Notes: generated by a model not told the origin, from the letters alone. Shown: positions 1 through 9,023, counted from the stretch's first letter. The stretch: DNA of 61,035 nucleotides from Puniceicoccaceae bacterium (GCA_040224245.1 JBEGIR010000041.1:1-61035), one strand, 5' to 3'. A program made the numbers and translations.

Positions 1-21
1 AGACGTGTGCTCTTCCGCTCT
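1..21. other. Illumina adapter remnant at contig end
   Basis: These bases match the TruSeq adapter segment ending in GCTCTTCCGATCT at 20 of 21 positions; base 18 is c instead of A. Translated in the frame of the following gene they give the spurious N-terminus MLFRS. Genomic sequence most likely starts at base 22. Confidence 0.9.
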
Positions 22-726
22 GTCTACTACCTCTGCGATGGCGACATTGGCGTCGGCTCAGTCTGGAAAGCGATTCTTTCCATGGGTTACGCATTTGTCG
101 GCATTCTTGCGATCTTTCCCACACGCTGGCTCGCCCTGCGATTTGGCAAACAGAGTGCACTGGCCGTCATTTTTGTTCTGGTGCTCATTGGAGCCTGGTT
201 CAAATGGATCATCTATACCCCCGGAACCGGCGGTGCATTTTTTGAACACCTTGACGCCTGGCTCGATCAGATTCCCGGCCTCGCCACTCCGGGAAACTTC
301 TGGAAAATCCTGATCGATCCTTTGTTCTGCGGCCCCATCTGGATCGCCATCAACGTGCTCACGCCTTCCATGTTTGCCGATGTGTGCGATGCCGACGAAC
401 TACGCTCCGGACACCGCCGTGAGGGCATGTTTGGAGCAGCGTTCTCATGGATTCAGAAAAGCGGCTATTCCCTGGCGTTTTTCGGAACCGGGGTGGCTCT
501 GGTCTGGACCGGATTTGACGAACAGCTCGGCGGTGCGCAGTCTGACCAAACCCTTCTGTCAATGCGTCTGGTTCTGGCACTTTCCACCGCAGTCTGGGCC
601 TTGCTCGCGGTCGTACTGCTCGCATTCTACCCGCTCAGCCGACAGCGCATGCACTCGATTCGGGATGCGCTGGAAACCCGTAGAGGACGCATCATTTCGC
701 ACTCCGGAGACCCACACCTTTCCTGA
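22..726 (+). CDS. GPH-family sugar:cation symporter (MFS), 5' truncated
   Basis: This is the C-terminal part of a glycoside-pentoside-hexuronide:cation symporter of the MelB type, an inner-membrane sugar importer. Several hydrophobic helices are visible. The cytoplasmic-loop block FADVCDADELRSGHRREGMF corresponds to the MelB-type ADVxDYDExxTGxRREG motif and continues into a WIQKSGYSLAF helix. The protein ends with a short basic tail. The first codons in this frame come from adapter, so the true start lies off the contig and about half the roughly 450-residue protein is missing. The gene is followed on the same strand by a LacI regulator and a GH2 enzyme, so it probably imports the sugar that enzyme releases. 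The substrate cannot be read from the sequence. Confidence 0.85.
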   Translation, partial: VYYLCDGDIGVGSVWKAILSMGYAFVGILAIFPTRWLALRFGKQSALAVIFVLVLIGAWFKWIIYTPGTGGAFFEHLDAWLDQIPGLATPGNFWKILIDPLFCGPIWIAINVLTPSMFADVCDADELRSGHRREGMFGAAFSWIQKSGYSLAFFGTGVALVWTGFDEQLGGAQSDQTLLSMRLVLALSTAVWALLAVVLLAFYPLSRQRMHSIRDALETRRGRIISHSGDPHLS

Positions 727-786
727 TCCACTGCCACGACAACCCATCAACCCTCAAACCACTGTCATCGACAGTGCAACACGGCC

Positions 787-1749
787 ATGCCAAACCCAAA
801 AAAAACCACGATTTACGACATTGCCCGACACACCGGATTTTCTCCCGGAACCGTGAGCCGGGTGCTGAACAACCGCGACAAGGTGAAACCTGCGACCCGT
901 CGAACAATCCTCGATGCCGCACGTGAGTTGGATCTCAAGCCACAGGTATCCGTGCGCTCCCGGCAGGTTGCCCTGTTGTCCGAACCCACGTTCACCGACC
1001 GGATCGAAGGGTACGCCGCCACACTCACCGCACACCTAGCTTTCGCATTTTCACGACGCTACATCGGAGTCATGCTGCCCTCGGATCCCGTGAGCCAGAT
1101 TCCCGGTCTGTTTCTCGATGGCATTGTGGCGGTCACCTACGACAAGAATCTCGAACGCAGTCTTCAGCAGCTGGAGCAACCCGTGCCCGTCATTTTCATG
1201 GATTCCTTCAACCCATCCGCCAATACTCTGCGCGTCTGTTCCGATCACTATCGCTCCGGTTATCTTGCTGCGGAACATTTCATTCAACACGGAAAAAAAC
1301 GCCTGGCATTCTTCGGAGGCAAGGGCGCAGCCTTCGCCGAACGGCTAAGAGGATACCGTGATGCAATGGCGGACGCTAGTGTTCCCATCGACGAACACCT
1401 CCTGGTCATGGCCGCACAACATGAACATCAGGCCGTCGTCACCCGGCTGGTTCGACGCGGAGCAGACAGCATCTATGTCCCCGGCACCAGTTTTCAGGCT
1501 CTGGAGTGCATGCACCTGCTCACGTATGTCATGGGCAAGCGGGTCCCGGATGACCTGGCCATTATTGGTGGGGAAAATGAGGGCATCTCACTCTACCAGC
1601 ACCCTCCGCTCACCACCATTGAGGAACCCCTTCGCGAGATGGCTGAAACCGCTGCGGACATGATGGATCGTCTGACCTCTGGCGAGTCCATCGATACTCC
1701 GTCTGTCATGCTACCGGTGAAACTCATCGAGCGCAATTCGGTTGGCTGA
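787..1749 (+). CDS. LacI-family transcriptional regulator
   Basis: A 320-residue sugar-responsive repressor. The N-terminal helix-turn-helix covers roughly residues 7-55 and has the family pattern TIYDIARHTGFSPGTVSRVL followed by a hinge-type region. A periplasmic-binding-protein-like sensor domain fills the rest, with typical segments such as AAEHFIQHGKKRLAFFGG and DDLAIIGGENEG. It lies 60 bases after the symporter and 2 bases before the GH2 gene, so the three are probably one operon controlled by this protein. No clear palindromic operator is visible upstream because the promoter lies before the symporter, off the contig. The effector sugar is unknown. Confidence 0.93.
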   Translation: MPNPKKTTIYDIARHTGFSPGTVSRVLNNRDKVKPATRRTILDAARELDLKPQVSVRSRQVALLSEPTFTDRIEGYAATLTAHLAFAFSRRYIGVMLPSDPVSQIPGLFLDGIVAVTYDKNLERSLQQLEQPVPVIFMDSFNPSANTLRVCSDHYRSGYLAAEHFIQHGKKRLAFFGGKGAAFAERLRGYRDAMADASVPIDEHLLVMAAQHEHQAVVTRLVRRGADSIYVPGTSFQALECMHLLTYVMGKRVPDDLAIIGGENEGISLYQHPPLTTIEEPLREMAETAADMMDRLTSGESIDTPSVMLPVKLIERNSVG

Positions 1750-1751
1750 AC

Positions 1752-4070
1752 ATGGTTCGCATGGAATCCACACTACCATCCGCCTCAACCCACGCTATTC
1801 CGCACTCCCAGGCCATCCACGACGCCTGGAGCTGGCGCAAGTGCGAACCCGGCGCAGACTGGCAGCCCGCCATCCTGCCACACCATCCGGAAACCGCCGA
1901 CTTGAATGGACAGCAAAACTGGTTTGGTATCTGTGAATATCAGCGCGAACTGACGCTGCCCTGCTGTTCAAACAGAGAATCCTTCGCAATCCATGTCGGC
2001 GGGGCCATGCAGCACACAACGGTTTACCTCGACGATCAGTGCATCGGTCGTCATGCGGGTGGGTTCTTGCCCTTCGAGATAGCGATTCCCGATGTGTTTT
2101 GCGATGAAAAATCCCATACCTTGCGAATGGTGCTGGACAATAGGCACAACCCTGAAATCCCTCCGGGCAAAGCTCATGATCAGCTCGACTTCTGCTGGTA
2201 TGGCGGGTTGTACCGGTCCGTCTGTCTCAAGCACTACCCTGGCATCCACATCACCGATCCCCTTTCCATTCCCAACGAAGCCGGGGGAGGTGTGTTGCTG
2301 CAAACTCTGGAGCTTGAGGGAGACTGCGCACAGCTCGGGGTCCGGGTACACATTCAAAACCGCCATGCCCAACCCCACGTGCTTGGCCTGCGCATCCGTG
2401 TATGCGATGCAAGTGGCAAATGCATCACCGAACACGTGCATCCCTTCTCCGTTGAAGGTGAGGCCGACTGCGTGATCAGTTGCAGTCTATCCGTACCGGG
2501 CATTCAGCCTTGGTCCACAGAACATCCTACACTGTACGCGATAGAAACCAGCATCGTCGATTCCGATGGACTCGCGCTGGATCGGCGCACCACACGCTTT
2601 GGGTTTCGCACGGTCTGCTTTTCCCGCAGCCGGGGTCTCGTGATCAACGGAACCCGCATCCGTCCCAGGGGTACCAACCGTCATCAGGATCATCCCTGGG
2701 TCGGCTACGCGCTTCCCAATGCCGCCCAGTACCGCGACGCACTTCGCATCAAAAACGCCGGATTCGACTACGTGCGTCTTTCCCATTATCCGCAGGCACC
2801 TGCATTCCTCGATGCCTGTGACGAACTGGGCATTCTCGTGATGAACTGTATTCCAGGCTGGCAATTCATCGGCAACCACACTTTCCGCGAGGCCTGTTTC
2901 CAGAACGCCCGCGACTTGATCCGGCGCGACCGCAACCACGCTTGCGTGGTGCTCTGGGAACTGTCCCTCAATGAAACCGAAATGGATACTGACTTCATTT
3001 CCACCATGCAGCACATCGCGCGCACCGAGTTCCCGGGCGGTTCCATCACAACCTGCGGCTGGATGAAGGGCTACGATGTCTACATCCACGCACGGCAGCA
3101 TGGGCGCATGCACACGTGGAAAAATGGGGACCAAGCCCTGGTCATTTCCGAATACGGCGACTGGGAATACTATGCTGAGAATGATGGGTTTGACCAGAGA
3201 ACGGGTGCCCAGCTCAAACCTAGCGCACTCAATTCACGAGCGTTTCGCTCTGATGGTGAAGCCAAGCTGAGACAGCAGCTCTTCAACCACATTGAAGCCC
3301 TCAACGACACCCTCAGTTCACCCGCCGCACTGGACGGACAATGGTCCATGTTTGACTATGCGCGCGGCTATCATCCGGTCCGCGCCGCGTGTGGCATCGC
3401 CGATGTGTTCCGTCTGCCCAAGTGGTCCTATTTTTTCTACCGTAGCCAGCGCAGCCTCGATTCTGTGTGGGGTGAACCCGTGTTATGGCTCGCTACCCAC
3501 GGCACACCGCACAGCACCCAGCCGCTCATCGCCCTGAGCAATCTCGATACCGTTGAGCTGTATCTCAACGGTGCCCTTGTCGCACGATCCGAGCATGGAG
3601 AACGGGAACGCTGGCCCCACCTGCCCCATCCCCCACACCTGTTCGATCTCGACCACCTGCCCGAGAATGCAGTGCTCGAAGCCAGGGGCTATCATCGGAG
3701 CAAGCTCTTCGCCACGCATCAAATCCGCCCACCAGGGGCACCCGCCCAGCTGCACATCCAACTCGACAATAGCCCGGTAGCTGATCCCCTTATAGAGGAT
3801 GCCTACGACCTCATTTTTGCCCACATATCAATCCTCGACTCCGTTGGCACGCTCTGTGTCACGTGTAACGACACTGTCGAGCTGCACCTACAGGGGGAGG
3901 CCCAACTGATGAGTCCAAACCCGATCACCGCAGAGGCTGGTATCGCATCCACCCTGATCCGCATCCCATCCAGCAGTCCAGGATTCCATCTTGAAGCAAA
4001 AACTCCGCTGCTTCGCGGTGTTCGACCTGGCACACTTGCGTGCGATCTGAGCGCCATGGGGCAGCGATGA
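1752..4070 (+). CDS. Glycoside hydrolase family 2 (beta-galactosidase/glucuronidase type)
   Basis: A 772-residue retaining glycosidase. A jelly-roll sugar-binding domain lies at about residues 20-170 (VGGAMQHTTVYLDDQCIGRHAGGFLPFEI is typical), then an immunoglobulin-like domain, then a TIM barrel from about residue 310 (NGTRIRPRGTNRHQDHPWVG). The probable acid/base is Glu408 in WELSLNETE and the probable nucleophile is Glu467 in ISEYGDWEYY. Beta-sandwich domains follow. No signal peptide is seen, so it probably acts in the cytoplasm on an imported disaccharide or glycoside. It is the last gene of the symporter-LacI-GH2 operon. GH2 covers beta-galactosidases, beta-glucuronidases, beta-mannosidases and others, and specificity is not resolvable here. 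Confidence 0.88.
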   Translation: MVRMESTLPSASTHAIPHSQAIHDAWSWRKCEPGADWQPAILPHHPETADLNGQQNWFGICEYQRELTLPCCSNRESFAIHVGGAMQHTTVYLDDQCIGRHAGGFLPFEIAIPDVFCDEKSHTLRMVLDNRHNPEIPPGKAHDQLDFCWYGGLYRSVCLKHYPGIHITDPLSIPNEAGGGVLLQTLELEGDCAQLGVRVHIQNRHAQPHVLGLRIRVCDASGKCITEHVHPFSVEGEADCVISCSLSVPGIQPWSTEHPTLYAIETSIVDSDGLALDRRTTRFGFRTVCFSRSRGLVINGTRIRPRGTNRHQDHPWVGYALPNAAQYRDALRIKNAGFDYVRLSHYPQAPAFLDACDELGILVMNCIPGWQFIGNHTFREACFQNARDLIRRDRNHACVVLWELSLNETEMDTDFISTMQHIARTEFPGGSITTCGWMKGYDVYIHARQHGRMHTWKNGDQALVISEYGDWEYYAENDGFDQRTGAQLKPSALNSRAFRSDGEAKLRQQLFNHIEALNDTLSSPAALDGQWSMFDYARGYHPVRAACGIADVFRLPKWSYFFYRSQRSLDSVWGEPVLWLATHGTPHSTQPLIALSNLDTVELYLNGALVARSEHGERERWPHLPHPPHLFDLDHLPENAVLEARGYHRSKLFATHQIRPPGAPAQLHIQLDNSPVADPLIEDAYDLIFAHISILDSVGTLCVTCNDTVELHLQGEAQLMSPNPITAEAGIASTLIRIPSSSPGFHLEAKTPLLRGVRPGTLACDLSAMGQR

Positions 4071-4176
4071 GAGATCCTCGGATTCCTGTCAGGACTGGAT
4101 TCGGAAATGAAAACTCTCAGCCCCCATGATCTCACGCTCCAAGGTTCCCGATCCATTTTCAGCCCTTGCGCTCGAC

Positions 4177-4644
4177 TCAGGATGCAGGGATGGACATCAT
4201 TGCAGCATACCGTTGCAGGTACTCTTTCATCTGTTGCGCCTCTTGCGCAGAAAATTGTTGCGTCACATGGTCGTGAATGCCGCTCAACCGTTCGGAAGCA
4301 GTGTTGGCCGCTTTCGCGCCTTTGTCTGTGAGCGATACCCTCCTCGCCCGTCGGTCGCTTGGATCCACCTCCCGCATCACCAAACCCCGCTGTTCCAGAA
4401 GCTGTAGCATGGCTTTCACAGTATTGGGGTCGGAGTTGGCATGTTTCACGATCGCATTCTGGATCAGCGTTCCGTGCTGTTTAAGAATCAGCAGGCACAC
4501 ATACTGATCTGCAGTGATGCCGACGGGTTTCAGCAACTCGTTGGTTGCCCGATGCATGCAGAGATAGGCCTCTCGCAACGCCATGGGAAGTTGCAGTACT
4601 TCCTCACGCGCAGACTTTGCGCAGAGTCGCTTTGCTGCTCTCAT
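4177..4644 (-). CDS. MarR-family transcriptional regulator
   Basis: A winged-helix repressor of about 155 residues. The core shows the MarR order: GITADQYVCLLILKQHG, then NAIVKHANSDPNTVKAMLQLLEQRGLV as recognition helix and wing, then DPSDRRARRVSLTDKG, the family signature. A TTG at 4653 would overlap the stop of the upstream hydrolase, but the ATG at 4644 is the more ordinary start. It is the second gene of an operon with the alpha/beta hydrolase. The 16-bp palindrome in the hydrolase promoter is the obvious candidate binding site, giving autorepression. The ligand is unknown; MarR proteins often sense lipophilic or phenolic compounds. Confidence 0.92.
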   Translation of the reverse strand: MRAAKRLCAKSAREEVLQLPMALREAYLCMHRATNELLKPVGITADQYVCLLILKQHGTLIQNAIVKHANSDPNTVKAMLQLLEQRGLVMREVDPSDRRARRVSLTDKGAKAANTASERLSGIHDHVTQQFSAQEAQQMKEYLQRYAAMMSIPAS

Positions 4645-4649
4645 GAAAA

Positions 4650-5837
4650 TCAATCCGTGACAATGCGCTCCAATGGCTGCGAGCGATAATCAAAGTGTTG
4701 CCTGTCATCACTGCCGCCCCTGATCGATTCTGCTTGCTCAAGCGTTTGCAGTGCCTGCGGATCCCCCTTGAGATAGGCATCAAAAAACAACAGTTCCCAT
4801 TGCTGCATATCCGCCCAGCCTCCTGGCGAGTAGTTGTGTTCTTCGCCACTCAGTTCGATCAGATGGGCAGGACCCTGCACATTTCGGGATGCGCCCACAA
4901 TGTATTTGGGCTGGGTAACGGGATCCAAACTCCCGAAGAGGGTGAGCACAGGTTTCTGAATGTGTCGCATTTCAACATGCTCGGGTCCAAACGGAAGATA
5001 CTCCCCATCGCCCTGGATTCCACCAGTCCAGGGAGATGCAGCGACACCAGCAGCAATGCGATCATCGTGCACCGTCTTCCCTTCACCGTCGTTTCTTGCA
5101 CCCATCATCGTGTAGACGGTAAATCCACCAAAACTGTGGCCGGAAATGCCGATCTGATCCGGATTCACGCGCGGTCCGAATTCGGGGTCATCCAAAATCG
5201 CCTGCAATACGGATCTGGCCTCGAGCGGACGCAGAAAGGAACGCACCCGCATCGAATTTTCCGCCGATATCCGCCCATCTCCAAAGGAAATCGAGGCCAC
5301 GATATACCCCTGGCTTGCCAAAAACTCCGCGTGTCGAACGTCATACACCGAGTGAGCGAAAATCCCATGGCAAAGTATCACCAGTGGATACTGTGCCTGC
5401 TGCTCTGAAATAAGCGGAGATTGCCCCTCCCGCTGCATGTGCTCAAAAGTAGCACCCAGGCGCGCATGGGGAAATGCATAGGACTCCCGTGGGTTCTCCT
5501 GAACCGTCGGATACATCAGGTAAACCACGACTGACAAGCTTTCTCCCGCAAGGGATTCGTAGAGCGATGCATCTTCGGGAACAGTCACTTCCACAATCCA
5601 GGCATCGTCCGGATGTTGCAGAATCTGGTCCCAAAAAACGGCTCCACTGCTTTCATCCCAGGCTCCAATCAAATAGCGATCCATCTGCTCAGGCTCGAGG
5701 CTCGCATGGGACGCTGCAATCTCGAGGTTCGTAGCCTCTACCGGAAACGGACCCCGCTCACGAGGTTCGAGGGTCACAGCTGAAAGGGTGCACAGAATCA
5801 AAAACGGACTCAGAGTCCAAAGGAATACCGTTTTCAT
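4650..5837 (-). CDS. Secreted alpha/beta hydrolase (PAF-acetylhydrolase/dienelactone-hydrolase-like)
   Basis: A 395-residue serine hydrolase with an N-terminal signal peptide (MKTVFLWTLSPFLILCTLSAVTL), so it acts in the periplasm or outside. The alpha/beta fold is marked by the oxyanion region YPLVILCHGIFAH, the nucleophile elbow IGISGHSFGG, a probable catalytic Asp in LFGSLDPVTQP and a probable His in LSGEEHNYSP. This arrangement resembles platelet-activating-factor acetylhydrolase and other bacterial esterases; the natural ester is not known. It is co-transcribed with the downstream marR gene, and a palindrome sits between its putative -35 and -10 boxes. This suggests induction by a compound that the hydrolase acts on or produces. 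Confidence 0.85.
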   Translation of the reverse strand: MKTVFLWTLSPFLILCTLSAVTLEPRERGPFPVEATNLEIAASHASLEPEQMDRYLIGAWDESSGAVFWDQILQHPDDAWIVEVTVPEDASLYESLAGESLSVVVYLMYPTVQENPRESYAFPHARLGATFEHMQREGQSPLISEQQAQYPLVILCHGIFAHSVYDVRHAEFLASQGYIVASISFGDGRISAENSMRVRSFLRPLEARSVLQAILDDPEFGPRVNPDQIGISGHSFGGFTVYTMMGARNDGEGKTVHDDRIAAGVAASPWTGGIQGDGEYLPFGPEHVEMRHIQKPVLTLFGSLDPVTQPKYIVGASRNVQGPAHLIELSGEEHNYSPGGWADMQQWELLFFDAYLKGDPQALQTLEQAESIRGGSDDRQHFDYRSQPLERIVTD

Positions 5838-5872
5838 GGGAGTATCAGGTTAGTGTCAAAGTAGAATAACAA

Positions 5873-5901
5873 ACCATATAATACGCATGCGTATTTTTCA
5901 A
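5873..5901 (-). promoter_or_regulatory. Promoter with 16-bp palindromic operator for hydrolase-marR operon
   Basis: AATACGCATGCGTATT (5880-5895) is a perfect palindrome. On the minus strand it lies between a TTGAAA box (5901-5896) and TATGGT (5878-5873), separated by 17 bases, and about 40 bases before the hydrolase start. An operator inside the promoter spacer fits repression by the MarR protein of the same operon. The palindrome is seen directly; the promoter boxes and the assignment to MarR are inference. Confidence 0.6.
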
Positions 5902-6041
5902 CCGAATTCACTGGCTTCCCTTAAAATTTGGATTTCGGAAAATGGGCAACTGAAGCGATGCAGCAGAACCGCTAAAACAGAAATCTCTACGCAACGAATG
6001 ACATTATAAGCCAGTTGATTCTTGGTTCATTTGCTGTGATG

Positions 6042-6087
6042 GGTGCGCACCACTCATGAATAACATTCATTGATTCACAAAATCAAT
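6042..6087 (+). promoter_or_regulatory. Regulatory region of the porin gene with three dyads
   Basis: Three perfect dyads lie 35-80 bases before the porin: GGTGCGCACC (6042-6051), ATGAAT-AAC-ATTCAT (6056-6070), and ATTGATT-CACAA-AATCAAT (6069-6087). The middle dyad and its surroundings recur before the nitrate-binding-protein gene, which suggests a shared activator or repressor. The LysR protein encoded in this island is one candidate. Confidence 0.55.
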
Positions 6088-6121
6088 TAATGTCATTTTT
6101 CAACCAGATTTCTGGCATGGT

Positions 6122-7432
6122 ATGCGTGTTGCAACAACGCAACCCATGATCTACTCAACGACAAACTCATGCTGGCGCAACCTTCGCCATGTCACCGTCG
6201 CGGTCTTGACCGCTACCTGCTCATTGCAGGCGCAGGATGTACCTTCCGATCCGATTGCCTCCTGGATCGAAACACAGGTTCCCGCAGGCAAACTGATCCT
6301 AAACACACGCCTGCGCCATGAAACGGCGGACCAGGAGGGGCTGTCGCTGGATTCCCGCGCCGTAACTCTTCGCACACGACTGGGTTATCAGACTGCCTCC
6401 TATGCCGGGTTTCAGGTACTGGTCGAAGGAGAATGGGTGGAAGCGCTCAATGACAGCGAAAAATTCAACGCTGCAGGCCGGCACCGCGACGCTCGCAACC
6501 GACCCATCATCGCAGATCCAGAAGCATCGGAGTTGAACCGCCTCTGGGTCTCCTACACGAGTCCGGATGGAATCCAACTCAAACTCGGTCGCCAGGTCCT
6601 CGCACTCGATGATCATCGATTCATCGGTCACGTAGGCTGGAGGCAGAACCAACAAACCTTTGACGCACTCACGCTGACCGGAAAGCTGGGCAGCGATGTT
6701 TCGCTTCACTACAGCTATGTCGATAAGGTACACCGCATTTTCGGCGATCACTGGCCCGACCGTGCGGGTCCAATTGGGCAGTTCAACTCCGACAGCCACC
6801 TGTTCAACTTACGGTGGAACAACACCGCGCTGGGGACCCTGTCTGCCTTCGCCTATCTCGTGAGTCTCGACGAAGCCGCTTCGCTGTCATCCGCGACCTA
6901 TGGATTGCGACTGAGCGGAAATCGCGCCATCGGATCGCAGGACCACCGTCTGGACTACGTGCTCTCGGTCGCCACGCAGAGCGACTACAAGGCCAACTCC
7001 AATGAGTTCCGGGTCTACCACGTCAATGCAAGCGCGACTTACGCTTTACCGATGCTGCAAATGGGTGTCACATATGAACTGCTCGGAAGCGACAATGGCA
7101 TCGCGTTGCAAACCCCTTTGGCCACGCTGCACGCTTTCAACGGATGGGCTGATGTCTTTCTCACAACACCCGCAGCAGGACTGCAGGATTTTTCGCTGTC
7201 CCTGTCCACTCGCATTCCTGTCGGCACTGGATTGACCGCCAAGGCGATTTACCATGAGTTTCGCTCGCATGCCGGTTCCCTCAACTATGGCAGTGAGATC
7301 GACCTTTTGCTCAGCTACCGGTTCACACGCAGTTTTTCGACAACCGTCAAATATGCGGATTTTGACCGGGACTCGATCATTGCTCCTGCCAGCATGCAAC
7401 GCCTGACGCTGCAATGCGAATTCATCTATTAA
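6122..7432 (+). CDS. Outer-membrane beta-barrel porin (alginate-export-like), putative nitrate porin
   Basis: A 436-residue protein with an N-terminal signal peptide (hydrophobic VAVLTATCSLQAQ, cleavage probably near residue 39) and repeated amphipathic strands through to a C-terminal aromatic residue (QRLTLQCEFIY), as in outer-membrane barrels. NRLWVSYTSPDGIQLKLGRQVLALDDHRFIG resembles the alginate-export porin family. A second ATG at 6146 could be the true start. The gene immediately precedes the nitrate ABC transporter on the same strand and shares a promoter palindrome with it. I infer that it admits nitrate or another small anion through the outer membrane; the substrate is not shown by the sequence. 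Confidence 0.75.
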   Translation: MRVATTQPMIYSTTNSCWRNLRHVTVAVLTATCSLQAQDVPSDPIASWIETQVPAGKLILNTRLRHETADQEGLSLDSRAVTLRTRLGYQTASYAGFQVLVEGEWVEALNDSEKFNAAGRHRDARNRPIIADPEASELNRLWVSYTSPDGIQLKLGRQVLALDDHRFIGHVGWRQNQQTFDALTLTGKLGSDVSLHYSYVDKVHRIFGDHWPDRAGPIGQFNSDSHLFNLRWNNTALGTLSAFAYLVSLDEAASLSSATYGLRLSGNRAIGSQDHRLDYVLSVATQSDYKANSNEFRVYHVNASATYALPMLQMGVTYELLGSDNGIALQTPLATLHAFNGWADVFLTTPAAGLQDFSLSLSTRIPVGTGLTAKAIYHEFRSHAGSLNYGSEIDLLLSYRFTRSFSTTVKYADFDRDSIIAPASMQRLTLQCEFIY

Positions 7433-7478
7433 TCAAGACTGCGATTCAGCACGGTTCCCATTTGGCAGACAGGACTTA

Positions 7479-7493
7479 ATGAATCTCATTCAT
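7479..7493 (+). promoter_or_regulatory. ATGAAT-N3-ATTCAT palindrome before nitrate transporter operon
   Basis: A perfect 6+3+6 dyad with CTC in the centre. The same dyad occurs at 6056-6070 (centre AAC), and the flanks also align: AC-T-Y before it, then CATT-S-ATTC and ATCAATT-AATG after it. It lies 130 bases before the binding-protein start codon. It is a probable operator shared by the porin and the transporter. Confidence 0.55.
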
Positions 7494-7533
7494 TCATTCT
7501 ATCAATTTAATGATATTTGATAATGCAACAATC

Positions 7534-7585
7534 CAGCGACTTGGCACGGCTGTCGCTGAATCCGGTTCAGTGATTCGAATCGGAT
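7534..7585 (+). promoter_or_regulatory. Tandem hairpins in the leader of the nitrate transporter operon
   Basis: Hairpin 1 pairs CAGCGAC (7534-7540) with GTCGCTG (7552-7558) around an 11-base loop. Hairpin 2 pairs ATCCGGTTC (7560-7568) with GAATCGGAT (7577-7585) around 8 bases, with one G-U pair. An A4T5 tract follows at 7591-7599. This could be a structured leader or weak attenuator, but the T tract is 9 bases past the stem, so terminator function is uncertain. Confidence 0.35.
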
Positions 7586-7622
7586 CATCCAAAATTTTTC
7601 GCCAACCACAAAATCTTTGATC

Positions 7623-8981
7623 ATGAAATTCAATCATTCCACCCTTTCATTCGGCATGTTGCTCTGTGCACTCCTGCTTCCAAACGCTGTGTTCGCAACC
7701 TTGCTCGACGTTGAGAAAAACGAGCTGAAACTCGGCTTCATCAAGCTCACCGACTGCGCGCCGCTCGTCATCGCCAAAGAAAAGGGGTTCTTTTCGGACG
7801 AGGGACTGCAGGTCGAAGTAGTCGCCCAACCCAACTGGAAAACCCTGCTGGACAACGTGATCAGTGGAAATCTGGACGGCGCACACATGCTCTCCGGTCA
7901 ACCCATCGCGGCGACCATCGGTTTTGGCACCAAGGCACACATCATTACCGCCTTCACGCTCGATCTCAATGGAAACGCGATCACGGTGTCCAACTCCATC
8001 TGGGAACAGATGCAGGAAAATGATTTTGATCTCGATACCGATACCCCACCCCATCCCATCACAGCCGATGCGCTGAAACCCGTCGTCGACGAAAAGCTCG
8101 CTCGCGGTGAAAAACTGCAGATGGCCGTGGTCTTTCCGGTCTCCACTCACAACTATGAACTTCGGTATTGGCTCGCTGCAGCAGGCATTCACCCGGGCAT
8201 GTACACGCGCAGCGACATCAGCGGACGCACCCATGCCGAGGTCGAACTCTCCGTCACACCACCCCCCATGATGCCCGCAACGCTCGAGGCAGGCAACATT
8301 CAGGGGTACTGTGTGGGGGAACCCTGGAATCAGCAAGCCGTCGCCAAAGGCATCGGAGTGCCAGTGACCACCAACTACGACATTTGGAAAAACAATCCTG
8401 AAAAAGTGCTGGGAGTCAGCAAACGCTGGGCTGATCAACACCCCAACACCCACATCGCCATGATCAAGGCACTCATGCGGGCCTGCAAATGGCTCGACGA
8501 AACCGATGCCGATGGTCAACTCGTCAACCGAGAGCAGGCCGCACGCATCCTGAGCCGTCCGGACTACGTGGGGGCCGACTACGATGTGATCAAAAACTCG
8601 ATGACCGGATACTTCTTTTTCCAGAAATCCGACAAGCGTCACATGCCGGATTTCAACGTGTTCTTCAAGTATCACTGCACCTATCCCTGGTACAGTGACG
8701 GAGTCTGGTTCCTGACTCAAATGCGGCGCTGGGGACAGATCACCGAACCCAAATCCGCCGAGTGGTATGATCAAACCGTGCGGGACATCTACCGCCCCGA
8801 TATCTACCTCGCTGCGGCAAAGCTGCTGTTGGAGGAAGGTCACATCGATGTCGACGACGTGCCCTGGGATAGCGACGGATACAAGGAACCGACCACTGAC
8901 TTCATCGACGGGCTGCGCTACGACGGGCGGGATCCCATCGGCTACCTGAATTCCCACACCCTCGGCAACAAAGATCTCTGA
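7623..8981 (+). CDS. nrtA: Nitrate/nitrite ABC transporter substrate-binding protein (NrtA/CmpA family)
   Basis: A 452-residue periplasmic binding protein with a signal peptide ([18 protein letters not shown]). The NrtA-type fold is marked by [23 protein letters not shown] near the N-terminus of the mature protein, [11 protein letters not shown], the central [24 protein letters not shown] and [12 protein letters not shown]. The ATG at 7623 is preferred over a TTG two codons earlier. It captures nitrate (possibly nitrite, or bicarbonate in CmpA relatives) and delivers it to the permease encoded next. The neighbouring nitrate and nitrite reductase genes strongly favour nitrate. It is the first gene of the binding protein-permease-ATPase-ATPase operon. 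Confidence 0.9.
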   Translation: MKFNHSTLSFGMLLCALLLPNAVFATLLDVEKNELKLGFIKLTDCAPLVIAKEKGFFSDEGLQVEVVAQPNWKTLLDNVISGNLDGAHMLSGQPIAATIGFGTKAHIITAFTLDLNGNAITVSNSIWEQMQENDFDLDTDTPPHPITADALKPVVDEKLARGEKLQMAVVFPVSTHNYELRYWLAAAGIHPGMYTRSDISGRTHAEVELSVTPPPMMPATLEAGNIQGYCVGEPWNQQAVAKGIGVPVTTNYDIWKNNPEKVLGVSKRWADQHPNTHIAMIKALMRACKWLDETDADGQLVNREQAARILSRPDYVGADYDVIKNSMTGYFFFQKSDKRHMPDFNVFFKYHCTYPWYSDGVWFLTQMRRWGQITEPKSAEWYDQTVRDIYRPDIYLAAAKLLLEEGHIDVDDVPWDSDGYKEPTTDFIDGLRYDGRDPIGYLNSHTLGNKDL

Positions 8982-9023
8982 ACGCAGGACCGCAACCGCG
9001 GCCTCCATGCACAAACGCCAACC

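Noticed and set aside
6056-6070. ArgR box (TGAAT-N4-ATTCA)
   Set aside because: The spacer is three bases here and in the second copy, not four, and the regulated genes are for nitrate uptake, not arginine.
7534-7585. Classical NasT/ANTAR antiterminator target
   Set aside because: ANTAR targets have two stems with hexanucleotide loops; these loops are 11 and 8 bases, so the hairpins are reported only as a structured leader.
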